This document shows, one piece after another, positions 1 through 8,294 of a DNA stretch of 33,065 bases. Under the pieces are notes generated by a model, which worked only from the letters and a program-made list of their open reading frames with translations, made no database searches and was not told the origin of the DNA. Position 1 is the first letter of the stretch, and every line of letters starts with the position of its first letter. This DNA is from Candidatus Poseidonia sp. (GTDB lineage: Archaea; Thermoplasmatota; Poseidoniia; Poseidoniales; Poseidoniaceae), in contig JAUREJ010000022.1 in assembly GCA_030827475.1 (NCBI GenBank), positions 1 to 33,065 of the forward strand, given 5' to 3'. Both the position numbers and the translations under genes were made by a program.

Positions 1-212
1 ATGAAGAACACGCCGGGGGACCGACTGATGGTCCAATCGACGGTGCTGGTGAAGTTGAGGGTCAAGTACTGACCCCGTGTGGCCGTGGTCGGCATCTCCT
101 CGCTCGGGGTTAGAACGGCCACGACCGGCCCCGTCTCGTCTTCGCCAAAGCAACCTGAGAGCGGCGCGAGCATGAAGACGGTCACGATGAGGAAAGCGGA
201 CAAACGTTGCAC
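1..212 (-). CDS. Lipoprotein, N-terminal part only (gene runs off the left edge)
   Basis: Read on the minus strand from a GTG at 212, the frame stays open to the window edge (about 70 codons). It begins with a short N-terminus and a hydrophobic stretch (AFLIVTVFMLAPLSGCF) ending in an LSGC lipobox, with the lipidated Cys near residue 21. An acidic segment (GEDE) and then a Thr/Ser/Pro-rich exported region follow. This is the usual layout of a lipid-anchored extracytoplasmic protein, and several other proteins in the window share it. The start lies about 4 bases after the serS stop, which suggests co-transcription and coupled translation with serS. No ATG lies in frame at the right place, so GTG is inferred; a TTG 9 bases further in is an alternative. 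The function cannot be judged because the domain part is cut off. Confidence 0.6.
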   Translation of the reverse strand, partial: MQRLSAFLIVTVFMLAPLSGCFGEDETGPVVAVLTPSEEMPTTATRGQYLTLNFTSTVDWTISRSPGVFF

Positions 213-216
213 ATCA

Positions 217-1509
217 TCAACCCCACGAGCACGGTTCAAGCACCGTTTGACCGCCCAAATACGGCTGCAAGACATCGGGTACGGCCACGCGACCGTCCTC
301 CAATTGATACTGTTCCATAATGGCGACCAAGGCCCGAGATGTGGCGACAGCTGTCGAATTCAGGGTGTGGACGATGGGTTGGTTGGGGTGGCCCGGTTGA
401 CCGTAGCGGATGCCCAAGCGGTTGGCCTGATAGTCGGTGCAATTTGAGCAAGAGACGATTTCCTTGTACTGGTTTGCACCCGGAATCCACGCCTCCAAGT
501 CGTACTTCTTGGCGGCGACGGTCCCCATGTCTCCGGTGCAGATGTTCACCACCTCGTAGTGGATGCCGAGGCTGTCCCAAAGGTCGGTGCAATTTTGCAG
601 CAATTCTTCGTGCAAGGCCCAGGAGTCCTCCGGTTTGGCGATGATGATTTGCTCTATTTTGGTGAACTGATGAACGCGCCAGATGCCCAAATCGCTCTGA
701 CCGTGGCTGCCAACTTCACGACGGAAGCATTGCGACACGCCGACCATTCGCAGGGGCATCTGTTCCTCTGGGATGGTCTCGTCCATGAACATCGCTGTGA
801 GCGGGTGTTCGGAGGTGGCGATCATGTAGTACTTGTCCGGTTCAATGCCGTACATCACAGTTTCAAAGTCCCCCAAATCGGTAACCCCTTCGTAGGCTTC
901 ACGGTTCATCATCACGGGTGGCTGCACGAAGGTGTACTGGCGGGAACGAAGGAACTCAACCGCATACTGCTGCAACGCAAACTCCAGCCGAGCCAAATCG
1001 CCTTTGAGAAAATAGAACCGGCTCCCCGTGATTTTTGCGGCTCGCTTGAGGTCAACCCATTTGTTCATCTCGATGAGGTCGTTGTGGGTCCGTGGCTCAA
1101 ACATGAACGTCGGTTTCTCGCCGTGAACAGCGTGAGCCGTGTTCCCAGAATCGTCATCGCCAACGGGGACGTCGTCGTGAAGAATGTTCGGGATGGACAT
1201 GCGCAAGCGGTCACGCTCTGCCATCGCCTCGTTGGTTTTGGCTTCCCACTCTGCGATGCGTTGACCAAGGTCGGCAACCTGGGCGAGGATGCGTTGTGCA
1301 CCCTCGTTGTCGCCTGCTTTTTTCGCCGCCCCGATGCCTCGGGCAGCCTCGTTCTTCTCACGGCGCCACTGGTCGGTCTCGTGCAGCAAGTTTCGCCAGT
1401 TTTGGTCCAGTTCAATGACACGGTCGATGTTATCGTGAGGCAAACCCCGTTTGGTGTGGTCCGCACGGATGACATCGGCGTGTTCTCGAAACATCGTTAT
1501 GTCCAGCAT
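217..1509 (-). CDS. serS: Seryl-tRNA synthetase (class II)
   Basis: Cytoplasmic enzyme that charges tRNA-Ser with serine using ATP. The 430-residue protein has the standard SerRS length and order. Residues about 1-115 form the tRNA-binding helical arm, starting MLDITMFRE as in the family, with a charged coiled coil. The class II catalytic core follows, with motif 2 visible as CFRREVGSHG...HQFTKIE and motif 3 as LNSTAVATSRALVAIMEQYQ. It is the common bacterial/archaeal form, not the rare methanogen form. I chose the ATG at 1509 because MLDI is the conserved family start. An ATG two codons upstream (1515) shares its A with the TGA stop of the preceding protease gene (TGATG), so translation is probably coupled to that gene. 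A lipoprotein gene follows directly. Confidence 0.97.
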   Translation of the reverse strand: MLDITMFREHADVIRADHTKRGLPHDNIDRVIELDQNWRNLLHETDQWRREKNEAARGIGAAKKAGDNEGAQRILAQVADLGQRIAEWEAKTNEAMAERDRLRMSIPNILHDDVPVGDDDSGNTAHAVHGEKPTFMFEPRTHNDLIEMNKWVDLKRAAKITGSRFYFLKGDLARLEFALQQYAVEFLRSRQYTFVQPPVMMNREAYEGVTDLGDFETVMYGIEPDKYYMIATSEHPLTAMFMDETIPEEQMPLRMVGVSQCFRREVGSHGQSDLGIWRVHQFTKIEQIIIAKPEDSWALHEELLQNCTDLWDSLGIHYEVVNICTGDMGTVAAKKYDLEAWIPGANQYKEIVSCSNCTDYQANRLGIRYGQPGHPNQPIVHTLNSTAVATSRALVAIMEQYQLEDGRVAVPDVLQPYLGGQTVLEPCSWG

Positions 1510-1514
1510 GTGCA

Positions 1515-3746
1515 TCACCACGAGATGTTGAAACTCAAAATTTCGCTTCCGAGGAAGAAGAAACCGCCAACCAAGTACCCCATGATGGCCCCGCCGTTGA
1601 GCAACGGAAGGCCGGCTTGGGCTTTGCCACGAGCCACGTAGGTCATGAGAGCGAGGTAGCCGAGCAAACCACCCATCATCGTGGTCAGAGCGACGTTGAA
1701 GGCGACCTCGGGGTCCAGCCACTGCATCGCAGACAACACGAGCATCCCCGGGAAGATGACATCGCCCAATCCCATGAACATCGCTTCGCTGCCCTTGCGT
1801 TCGGGCCGACGGGCTTGGGGTTGACCGGGTGCGGCACGGTCAACGGAGACGGCACGCTTGTTCTGTTCGGTTTCCTCAATGAGGGAATAATCCCTGTCCT
1901 GGGGGGCGACCAGGAGGATGGGCAGACGAAGTCCGATCATGGTGTCGGCCAAATCGAGCATGTGCTTCGAACGGTAAACCGCCCAGAAATCGTAAACAGC
2001 GGCCAAGACCATGAAGAGAATGGCCAGCACCGGTACAAAGGTGACGCCCAGCATCACGCACACGCCTGCACCGAGCAGAACACCGGTGGTGTTGACCACG
2101 TACCATTCGCTGTGGACGAACAAAAGGACGAGCAGGAGGACGGTCACGGCCAAACCGACGAGGGTGGGGCCGAGGAGCAATTGCAACCCGTAAAGCGGGA
2201 ACATGGCCGTGGTCAGCTCTCCGAGGTGGACCGTGCTCGTGCCGTTTTCGACGGTCACCACGACGAGTTGTGTGCTGTTGTCATCGATGGCAAAGAACGC
2301 GTGACGGACGCCTTCTGGAACCGGGAAGGTCCCTCGGTCCACCAGCGAAGTGGTGTAGAGCCAATGCACCTGGGTTTCGTCGGCAACGAGCATGTCGCTG
2401 TAGCCCGATTCGTCCATATCGGTCAGCCGCAACGAGGTGACGTTGTCCACCAAACCGTCGAGCGCCATTCGGTCTTGAATCGCGTAGGTGGAATTCGCAC
2501 CGTTTCCGTCCCATTCCACGCCCGTTATGTGGCCATTGGACTCCCCCAACAGCACCAAGCGTTGAGCTCTTGTAGAGGGGTCGGCTTCAAGGGCGGTGAA
2601 ATTGACCTCCAAAAACGGTGAATAGCCGACATCAAAAGCGGAAAAGACGGCATCTGCTTCGGGTTGATACGCTGTGAGGTAGGTGGCGTTGCCTTGGGTG
2701 CCGGGCGCCATACCGATGCCGCCAATATTCTCCTCGAGAAGAACGGCGCCCGCTTGGGAGGGCGTCACGATGAACCACTCATCGTCATCCAGCAAGGTGC
2801 TTCCATGAACGCCTTCTTCCACATCAAATCCCGGAAGCACCCACCGACCGCCTTCTTGAACGAGCAGATTGATTTCGGGGAAGGATTGGAAACGAACAAG
2901 TTCGTTGCGTCCGGTGACGACGTAAACGATGTCGTCAACCGGTGCGGCCAGTTCACAACCTGGGGCGACGTTGGGCAAGTAGTTGATATTCGGTTCCGCC
3001 CACGTCTGACAGGGATAACTCGCCTCCAGTGCCCCGGTATCGCCGTCAACCTGCCAGATGTAATCACCGCTTGCGAACATGAGCGAACCGTCTGCTTCGG
3101 TCATCGTCACAGGATGGCTCCTGTCGTACACGTTGTGAGCGTGTTGAACCGTCCACACCGGAGAGGCGTAGTTGTTGGACGCATCCCAAGCACTGATGTT
3201 GACGGTTGAATTCAACTCTTCCGAACCAACATTGGCGAGGACGAAGCCGTTTTCTCCCCACGTCCCGAGAACATCGCCCTCCGTCGAAGAAGTGGTGCTG
3301 ACTTCAAACGGCTCGGGTTCAAAATCCAGGACGAGCATGTGCGCAAGGGGCACCAGGGAATACAATAGAGCGAGACTCAACACGGCGTACATGCCGTATT
3401 TGATGATGAATTCCTTGCCCCAACGGGCGAGGAAAATAATCAGGGCCGTGAACGCGAAGATCGCAAGGAGTTCGATCGCCACGTAGCGAACTTGGGTGGC
3501 GCCCGATGCTCCAAAAGCATGCAACTCCCCGACATCGTAGTAAGGTCGGATGTAGAGGGCAAGGGCGATGGTTGCGACGAACATGCCGGCCATGCCCGTC
3601 ATACCGCGCCACTGTTCGGCCATGAGGGAGACCAATGTGTCGCCTTGCCTCAACTCGTCCTCAACTTCAGCGAAGCGTTTCGAGACGCGGCGTTTCCAAC
3701 CGCTCTCTTCTGCATCGCTCATGAAGGTGCCACTCCGCTCTTGCAT
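1515..3746 (-). CDS. Presenilin-type intramembrane aspartyl protease with a large inserted ectodomain
   Basis: Predicted polytopic membrane protease of the presenilin/signal-peptide-peptidase family (archaeal PSH). Seen: hydrophobic segments near residues 51-68, 88-107 and 117-140. A soluble region of about 370 residues follows (142-511), then segments near 517-545, 552-567, 571-590, 656-675, 684-706 and 712-733, for about nine in all. The catalytic signatures are in the expected helices: YD at 585-586 in TM6, GLGD at 659-662 in TM7, and a PAL-like PLL at 714-716 at the start of TM9. The soluble insert has several NxS/T sequons, a PQQ-propeller-like stretch (WQVDGDTG) and an FG-GAP-like stretch (TDMDESGYSDMLVA). 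With a cytoplasmic N-terminus the insert falls outside the cell. Archaeal relatives are usually much shorter and lack such an insert. An alternative start is the ATG at 3722 (MSDAEESG), preceded by a GGAG and better placed relative to the TATA-like ATAAAAT near 3760. The gene is divergent from folC. Confidence 0.85.
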   Translation of the reverse strand: MQERSGTFMSDAEESGWKRRVSKRFAEVEDELRQGDTLVSLMAEQWRGMTGMAGMFVATIALALYIRPYYDVGELHAFGASGATQVRYVAIELLAIFAFTALIIFLARWGKEFIIKYGMYAVLSLALLYSLVPLAHMLVLDFEPEPFEVSTTSSTEGDVLGTWGENGFVLANVGSEELNSTVNISAWDASNNYASPVWTVQHAHNVYDRSHPVTMTEADGSLMFASGDYIWQVDGDTGALEASYPCQTWAEPNINYLPNVAPGCELAAPVDDIVYVVTGRNELVRFQSFPEINLLVQEGGRWVLPGFDVEEGVHGSTLLDDDEWFIVTPSQAGAVLLEENIGGIGMAPGTQGNATYLTAYQPEADAVFSAFDVGYSPFLEVNFTALEADPSTRAQRLVLLGESNGHITGVEWDGNGANSTYAIQDRMALDGLVDNVTSLRLTDMDESGYSDMLVADETQVHWLYTTSLVDRGTFPVPEGVRHAFFAIDDNSTQLVVVTVENGTSTVHLGELTTAMFPLYGLQLLLGPTLVGLAVTVLLLVLLFVHSEWYVVNTTGVLLGAGVCVMLGVTFVPVLAILFMVLAAVYDFWAVYRSKHMLDLADTMIGLRLPILLVAPQDRDYSLIEETEQNKRAVSVDRAAPGQPQARRPERKGSEAMFMGLGDVIFPGMLVLSAMQWLDPEVAFNVALTTMMGGLLGYLALMTYVARGKAQAGLPLLNGGAIMGYLVGGFFFLGSEILSFNISW

Positions 3747-3818
3747 ATCAGTCTCGCGATTTTATCTCGCTCCTTTTCCGAGGAAAGAGGCTATCACGGG
3801 CCGTCCGCTGCAGCATCC

Positions 3819-5105
3819 ATGGATGAGCCGCACGGGTTGCGTTGGTGGCTCACAGAAACGAAGTCTCGTGGCATGGCGTTGGGCGTGGAAGCAACACACC
3901 GCGCGCTCAAAGCGCTGAATCTTGGACCACCTTCATACGAAACGGTTCATGTTGCTGGAAGCAACGGGAAGGGCACCACCGTCGCCACGCTCAGCGCCGC
4001 GCTTACCGCGAGCGAAATTCCCAACCTCTCGTTTACTTCGCCGCATCTGGTGCGTGTGGAAGAGCGGGTCCGGCTCAACGGCGTCCCCGTCTCCCGGGAT
4101 GAATTCGACCGTGCCTTAGCCGCCGTCAAAGCGGTGGAGGACAGCACGAACCATCCGCTCACGTTTTTCGAGGTCACCTTTCTCGTTGCGGCCGTCGTTG
4201 CAAGCCGCCACGATATTCGCGTGCTGCTGCTGGAGACCGGGTTGGGTGGGCGTTTGGACGCTACTCGGGCGGCGACGGCTGACATCTCGGTGGTGACCGC
4301 CCTTGCGTTGGAACACACCGATGTGCTCGGGGATGATTTGACGGGCATCGCCCGGGAAAAGGCAGCCATCGCTCGCCCTTTTCAACCCCTTATCGCCCGA
4401 TGGCCCAAGGAGGTTGAGGTGAAAAACGCGGTTGAAACCCTCGCCCAGCGGGTGGGAAACCCGGCTCTTGGCGAGCAGGTGGGACCGGCCCTGCTCGAAT
4501 GGGTTTCCATGGAAGAACACGACGGAGCCTTTGAGGAAGCGAAGCGCCTTTCCAAGGCCGTATGGCCGCACCTAAAAGCGACCGAAGGTACCGATTTCCC
4601 TCCGCTCGAAGCCCTCCATTGGCCGGCGCGCATGCAACGCGTTGCAAGCCCAGGAAAAGACGAGATGACCTACCTGCTCGACGGGGCGCACAACCCGAGC
4701 GGGATGGTGAAATCGTGTGAGCACCTCACCAAGACGTTCAGCGAAACGGGCGAGCCTTGGGGCTTGCTTCTCGGCAGTTCCCCCCAAACCGACATGACGG
4801 CTTTTTTATCCCCGCTCGTGAGCTTAACGAACGTCCACGCCCCCTCTGTGGTTCTTGTATCCGTGCCGCAAGGTGGGCGCTATCCAGGGGTGGAGGGGAA
4901 CGTCATGGCCGGCCACCTTCGAGCATTGGGGGTGCCCGTCCACCGCATCACCGCCACGCCCGCAGAAGCCGTGACGTGGTTCGAGACCCAACCCACCAGC
5001 ATCAAGACCGTCCTTTCCATCGGTTCGCTCTACATGCAAGGCAATGTTCTCGAAGCGCTTGGGGCCACGGACGATGACGCCCTGACCGTGCGGGCGAAGG
5101 TATGA
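3819..5105 (+). CDS. folC: Folylpolyglutamate synthase / dihydrofolate synthase family (Mur ligase fold)
   Basis: ATP-dependent cytoplasmic ligase that adds glutamate to folates (and, in bifunctional members, to dihydropteroate). The 428-residue product has the family's usual length. Near the N-terminus it has the P-loop HVAGSNGKGTT (residues 44-54), then the folate-site segment FTSPHLVRVEERVRLNG (72-88). Further on come ETGLGGRLDATRA, the conserved LEHTDVLG and REKAAIA segments, and the C-terminal-domain motif LDGAHNPSGM. The open frame extends further upstream, but the ATG at 3819 is the first start giving a normal FolC N-terminus, and it clears the divergent protease gene. The stop overlaps the dCMP deaminase start by four bases (ATGA), so the two form an operon. 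The synthase activity cannot be separated from the dihydrofolate-synthase activity by eye. Confidence 0.93.
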   Translation: MDEPHGLRWWLTETKSRGMALGVEATHRALKALNLGPPSYETVHVAGSNGKGTTVATLSAALTASEIPNLSFTSPHLVRVEERVRLNGVPVSRDEFDRALAAVKAVEDSTNHPLTFFEVTFLVAAVVASRHDIRVLLLETGLGGRLDATRAATADISVVTALALEHTDVLGDDLTGIAREKAAIARPFQPLIARWPKEVEVKNAVETLAQRVGNPALGEQVGPALLEWVSMEEHDGAFEEAKRLSKAVWPHLKATEGTDFPPLEALHWPARMQRVASPGKDEMTYLLDGAHNPSGMVKSCEHLTKTFSETGEPWGLLLGSSPQTDMTAFLSPLVSLTNVHAPSVVLVSVPQGGRYPGVEGNVMAGHLRALGVPVHRITATPAEAVTWFETQPTSIKTVLSIGSLYMQGNVLEALGATDDDALTVRAKV

Positions 5106-5617
5106 AACCAAGTCGCGCCGTCCTCTTCTCCGGGGAGCGCATGAAGGCGAAACACTTGGCCATCCGGATCCAACAGTGCTTGGCCTTGGCCGAAGCCTCA
5201 AACTGCCCCCGACGAACCTTTGGTGCACTCTTGGTCGACCCCGACCGAAACGTGGTGCTCATGGACGGTTACAACGGCGGGCCCCGAGGTGGCGGCCGAT
5301 TGTGCGGCGGCGAGGAATGTCTCCGCGACACGATGAACGTGGTCTCGGGGACCCGAGTGGAAATCGGTTGCCATCACGCTGAAATGAACCTGATTTGCAA
5401 CGCTGCAGCCAACGGCGTGCCCACGAACAACGCCTGGCTCATCGTCACCGGAGAGCCGTGCATGATGTGCGCGAAACTCATCCACCACGCAGGCATCGCC
5501 CGAGTCGTCATCGTTGATGGCGGTTTTATGGGCGAAAACGGCGTCGGCTATCTCGAGGAGCACGGGGTGGAAATCCAACGGACCGAAGGGCCGAAAGATC
5601 CACGCGCCTCAGCGTGA
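5102..5617 (+). CDS. Deoxycytidylate (dCMP) deaminase family protein
   Basis: Zinc-dependent deaminase that probably converts dCMP to dUMP, the substrate of thymidylate synthase. The 171-residue protein has the zinc signature HHAEMN (His92, catalytic Glu94) and EPCMMC (Cys120, Cys123). It also has the GYNGGPRG segment (57-64) that is typical of dCMP deaminases rather than of CMP/cytidine or tRNA-adenosine deaminases. The four-base ATGA overlap with folC shows coupled translation. Together the two genes supply dUMP and folate cofactor for dTMP synthesis, which supports the assignment. An in-frame ATG at codon 14 (MKAKHLAIR) is closer to the typical family start and could be the true one. The C-terminal tail after about residue 158 is polar and not conserved. 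Confidence 0.9.
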   Translation: MKPSRAVLFSGERMKAKHLAIRIQQCLALAEASNCPRRTFGALLVDPDRNVVLMDGYNGGPRGGGRLCGGEECLRDTMNVVSGTRVEIGCHHAEMNLICNAAANGVPTNNAWLIVTGEPCMMCAKLIHHAGIARVVIVDGGFMGENGVGYLEEHGVEIQRTEGPKDPRASA

Positions 5618-5706
5618 TGCAAACGGGAAGCCCCGAACGCCACCAACGGTCAAGTCTCCAACGAACCCGTCAAATAAAAGGAACCGAGCGCACGGGGCGA
5701 GCGAAG

Positions 5707-6270
5707 ATGAACACCGGAGAGAAATCCATCAAAGGTTCAACAGAAACCACGCAGGAAGGGCTCAACCAGATTCTTCTTGGTCGAAACGTGGATCGCATTA
5801 TCGGCTACATCAACATGAAAATGTCGACGGCTGTCGCGGTGAATGGCGAACTATCGGGCATCCGGACCCAGGTTCTCCAGATGGGATGGTTCCTCACCGT
5901 CGCCCTCGTTCTGGGCACAGGTGGTTTGAATTCCTTCTTCGAATGGAGCCAAACCGCCCTTCTTGTTTCCGTGAGCGTGACCTTGCTCGTCGCCGCCTTC
6001 GCGATGGATTCAATGCGAACCTTGACCGCTTACACGGACATCGTGATGGAGGAGCACCAACGCATGGAGACGCTCTACTGTCACATCGTGTGGCACGGAT
6101 TTGCCGACACGGCCGCAATCGCCCAAACCGTCGCCGAGATCGAGTCAGACACCCGTGGAAAGGTGGACGACATGAACAAGAAACACCGCTTGTTGACGGG
6201 AACCATCCTTCACTCCATGATTCACTTTGAGCGTGACCACGCCATCTTCGGGGAAGTCAACACTACGTGA
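5707..6270 (+). CDS. Two-helix membrane protein of unknown function
   Basis: I do not recognise a family. The 187-residue product has a polar, helical N-terminal part. Two closely spaced hydrophobic segments follow (residues about 60-78, starting GWFLTVALVLG, and about 84-102, starting ALLVSVSVTLLVAAF), joined by a short turn containing NSFFEWSQ. A helical C-terminal region with many charged residues and histidines comes last, so both ends probably lie on the same side of the membrane. The open frame begins at 5614, overlapping the deaminase stop. I prefer the ATG at 5707 because an AT-rich AAATAAAA box lies about 34 bases upstream (near 5670-5677), and the extra 31 residues look non-conserved and basic. 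It may still be read through from the folC operon. It converges with the GIDE-like gene on the other strand. Confidence 0.72.
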   Translation: MNTGEKSIKGSTETTQEGLNQILLGRNVDRIIGYINMKMSTAVAVNGELSGIRTQVLQMGWFLTVALVLGTGGLNSFFEWSQTALLVSVSVTLLVAAFAMDSMRTLTAYTDIVMEEHQRMETLYCHIVWHGFADTAAIAQTVAEIESDTRGKVDDMNKKHRLLTGTILHSMIHFERDHAIFGEVNTT

Positions 6271-6289
6271 ACAAAGGGCTGAGGCATTT

Positions 6290-6308
6290 CTTTGGGCGTG
6301 CACCAAAG
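6290..6308. terminator. Inverted repeat between convergent genes, possible bidirectional terminator
   Basis: CTTTGG and CCAAAG flank a 7-base spacer in the 77-base gap between two convergent genes. The position suits a transcription-end element. The stem is only 6 bp and no long T run follows, so this is tentative. Confidence 0.3.
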
Positions 6309-6347
6309 CCATGGATGAGCATCATAAAACCGCAGAACTTCGTTCGC

Positions 6348-8168
6348 TCACGGCGTGTAATTGAGAAACATGAAGACGCCCACCGTGAAAACGAAGAGCG
6401 GAACGATCAAAATCTCAAAGATGGACCGGTTTTGAGCCAACAAGTCCAACTCCGTACCGTAATGCAGAACCGAGGCATCTCCGGTGGCGGTGGTGGGAAC
6501 CACCGTGAGCAGGGCGTTTTGAACGGTTGGGTCACCTCCCCAATCGCTGAGATGTTGTTCGGTTCGGGGAACACAATCGCCGAGGATGTACACCGGGTCC
6601 CCAACACCGAGGCCTCTTACGTCCCAACGCCAATCTCCTCGCTGCCAAGTGTCCAAAACAGGTCCAAGGTCAACCTGTTTTTCCTCCCATGACTCCGGGT
6701 CAACGATGATACCGCCTGAACCGTCGTGAAGAACGAACGGAACGCCGTTGGAGACCCGCTCTTTGTGGTTCCAGCTGCAAGACCTGTTTCCCTTGCTATC
6801 GGTGGTGCATTCGTAACGATAGGAGTCCCACCTCCAGGTCACCAAACCCTTGGTTTCTCTCCCACCGACTTCCATGGCCGGCGTTCCCGCAACGGAAGGG
6901 CGAACTTGCCCCACCAATTCGACTTGGCCTACCGCAGCGCTCCGTACGGGTGTGGTGGGCAAGTCGCTGACCAACCGAACAAGTTTGAATTGCTTCCAGG
7001 CGCGGTAAAACCAGACCAAATTCACCCCCGTCACCAAGAAGGTGAGCCCCCATCCCAACATCGAATGGAACCACGACCCGTCTCGAGCTCGGAGGTCAGC
7101 GGCCAACCAAATGAACGATATCGAAAAGAGAAGGGCCCCGATGGAATACGGTGTGATCGTGGCGGGCCGAGGCGTCCCCAACTTGATGGGGTGCTCGGGG
7201 ATGAGGGTGCCATCGCCCTGTTGTTTGAACGGGTCTTCATAGGACTCGGGCAGTGGAGGGGCGCCAAAGAGCCAGTCGTCTTCAACGTCTCTGGTTGGTC
7301 TGGATGGCGTTTCAAGGCGTTCAAAATTCAAGCCAAAGTGCGGGAAAGAACGACCGGAACCGCGTAAAAAACCTTCGCCGGAGGTGGGGTTTTTGGCCGA
7401 TGCCGAGTTTTGGTTGCGGATTCGCCTCAAATCCTCTTTGAGCGAAGGGGTGGTGCTGTACATGAACACCAAACCGGCCAACCCACTGAAAAGAAGCGCC
7501 CAGCGGCCTCGGTCTTCTCGTTGCGTCACCTCATCGGGAAGGATGGCGTTGCTGAACCCGAGGTTTTCGGCCACGGAAAGCAATTGATAGCGAACAGGGT
7601 CTTCTTCAACGAGCATAAAAACCGAAAAACGGTGGTTGTCGCTGTGACCCTCCCCGTGACCGATGATATCTCGGTCGTACTCGCTTGAACATTCGGAGAG
7701 CATGGTGCCTTCAGGGCTTAGGGAGCCTTGTTTCGAAAAAGATGCATCGATCCTCTGACCGGCGACATCGCGGAACCGAACCAAATCGTCTGAAAATTCG
7801 ACACTGTATTGCCAACTCCCCCCTCCGTCATCGTCCTCAACCCATCTGCAGGATTCGGAGCCAATCCCGCCGCTTTCAAGTTCAAGCGGAACCACGACAA
7901 AAGCGGCGGCGGTGGCGTATTCATCAGCATCGTACCCCTTCTGCAGGGGGCCGAAGGCATACATGGACGGGTCTTCATGCAAGGAGGGCAATTTTTCAGC
8001 CTCGTCAATCCGGGGCACATCGGGAATGAAGAGGCTTGAGGAGTAGAGGAACACCGCCACAATCATCAATACGACGGAGAGCACATACCCGGCTTTGTGA
8101 GCGGCCGTGGGTTTTGGAAAGTGGAAGAAACCATGGTCCAAACCGTAGGCCTCGGATGAACTCGCCAT
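6348..8168 (-). CDS. Multi-pass membrane protein with a GIDE-like domain
   Basis: The 606-residue protein has a hydrophobic segment at about 27-47, then an extracytoplasmic-looking region of about 170 residues. Further hydrophobic segments lie near 223-240, 340-358, 368-390 and 583-603. Between the last two is a soluble region (about 413-560) with the layout of the GIDE/MULAN-type domain: VGQVELVGQV, an aromatic stretch around YRYEC, a PFVLHDGSGG turn followed by VDPE, and later GVGDPVYILG before the C-terminal helix. In eukaryotes this domain occurs in mitochondrial E3 ligases, but no RING finger is present here; in prokaryotes its role is unknown. The region 250-330 is low-complexity and probably cytoplasmic. 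A well-placed TATA box at 8191-8197 points to a leaderless transcript starting at the ATG. The domain call is by pattern only. Confidence 0.7.
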   Translation of the reverse strand: MASSSEAYGLDHGFFHFPKPTAAHKAGYVLSVVLMIVAVFLYSSSLFIPDVPRIDEAEKLPSLHEDPSMYAFGPLQKGYDADEYATAAAFVVVPLELESGGIGSESCRWVEDDDGGGSWQYSVEFSDDLVRFRDVAGQRIDASFSKQGSLSPEGTMLSECSSEYDRDIIGHGEGHSDNHRFSVFMLVEEDPVRYQLLSVAENLGFSNAILPDEVTQREDRGRWALLFSGLAGLVFMYSTTPSLKEDLRRIRNQNSASAKNPTSGEGFLRGSGRSFPHFGLNFERLETPSRPTRDVEDDWLFGAPPLPESYEDPFKQQGDGTLIPEHPIKLGTPRPATITPYSIGALLFSISFIWLAADLRARDGSWFHSMLGWGLTFLVTGVNLVWFYRAWKQFKLVRLVSDLPTTPVRSAAVGQVELVGQVRPSVAGTPAMEVGGRETKGLVTWRWDSYRYECTTDSKGNRSCSWNHKERVSNGVPFVLHDGSGGIIVDPESWEEKQVDLGPVLDTWQRGDWRWDVRGLGVGDPVYILGDCVPRTEQHLSDWGGDPTVQNALLTVVPTTATGDASVLHYGTELDLLAQNRSIFEILIVPLFVFTVGVFMFLNYTP

Positions 8169-8190
8169 GCTCTAGATTCCTCGGTGGCGG

Positions 8191-8197
8191 ATATAAG
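8191..8197 (-). promoter_or_regulatory. TATA box of the GIDE-like membrane protein gene
   Basis: The minus strand reads CTTATAT here, centred about 26 bases before the ATG at 8168. That spacing puts transcription start at or next to the start codon, the archaeal leaderless arrangement. Confidence 0.6.
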
Positions 8198-8294
8198 GCA
8201 ATTCCCTTGAGCAGGCTCATTGGTATCGCATACAGAGGGTGTTTTGAATCCGTGGCGATGATCGTGGACAAGCCTTCTATCCGTGGTCTGGAAG

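Noticed and set aside
559-1641. 360-codon open frame on the plus strand
   Set aside because: It lies entirely antisense to serS, which has full family motifs. High GC and codon bias keep the opposite strand open; no domain was recognised.
1617-2621. 334-codon open frame on the plus strand
   Set aside because: Antisense to the presenilin-type protease gene; His/Gln/Gly-rich composition typical of a shadow frame.
3492-3818. N-terminal extension of FolC
   Set aside because: The frame is open, but this stretch is antisense to the protease gene and has no family similarity. The ATG at 3819 gives a normal FolC start.
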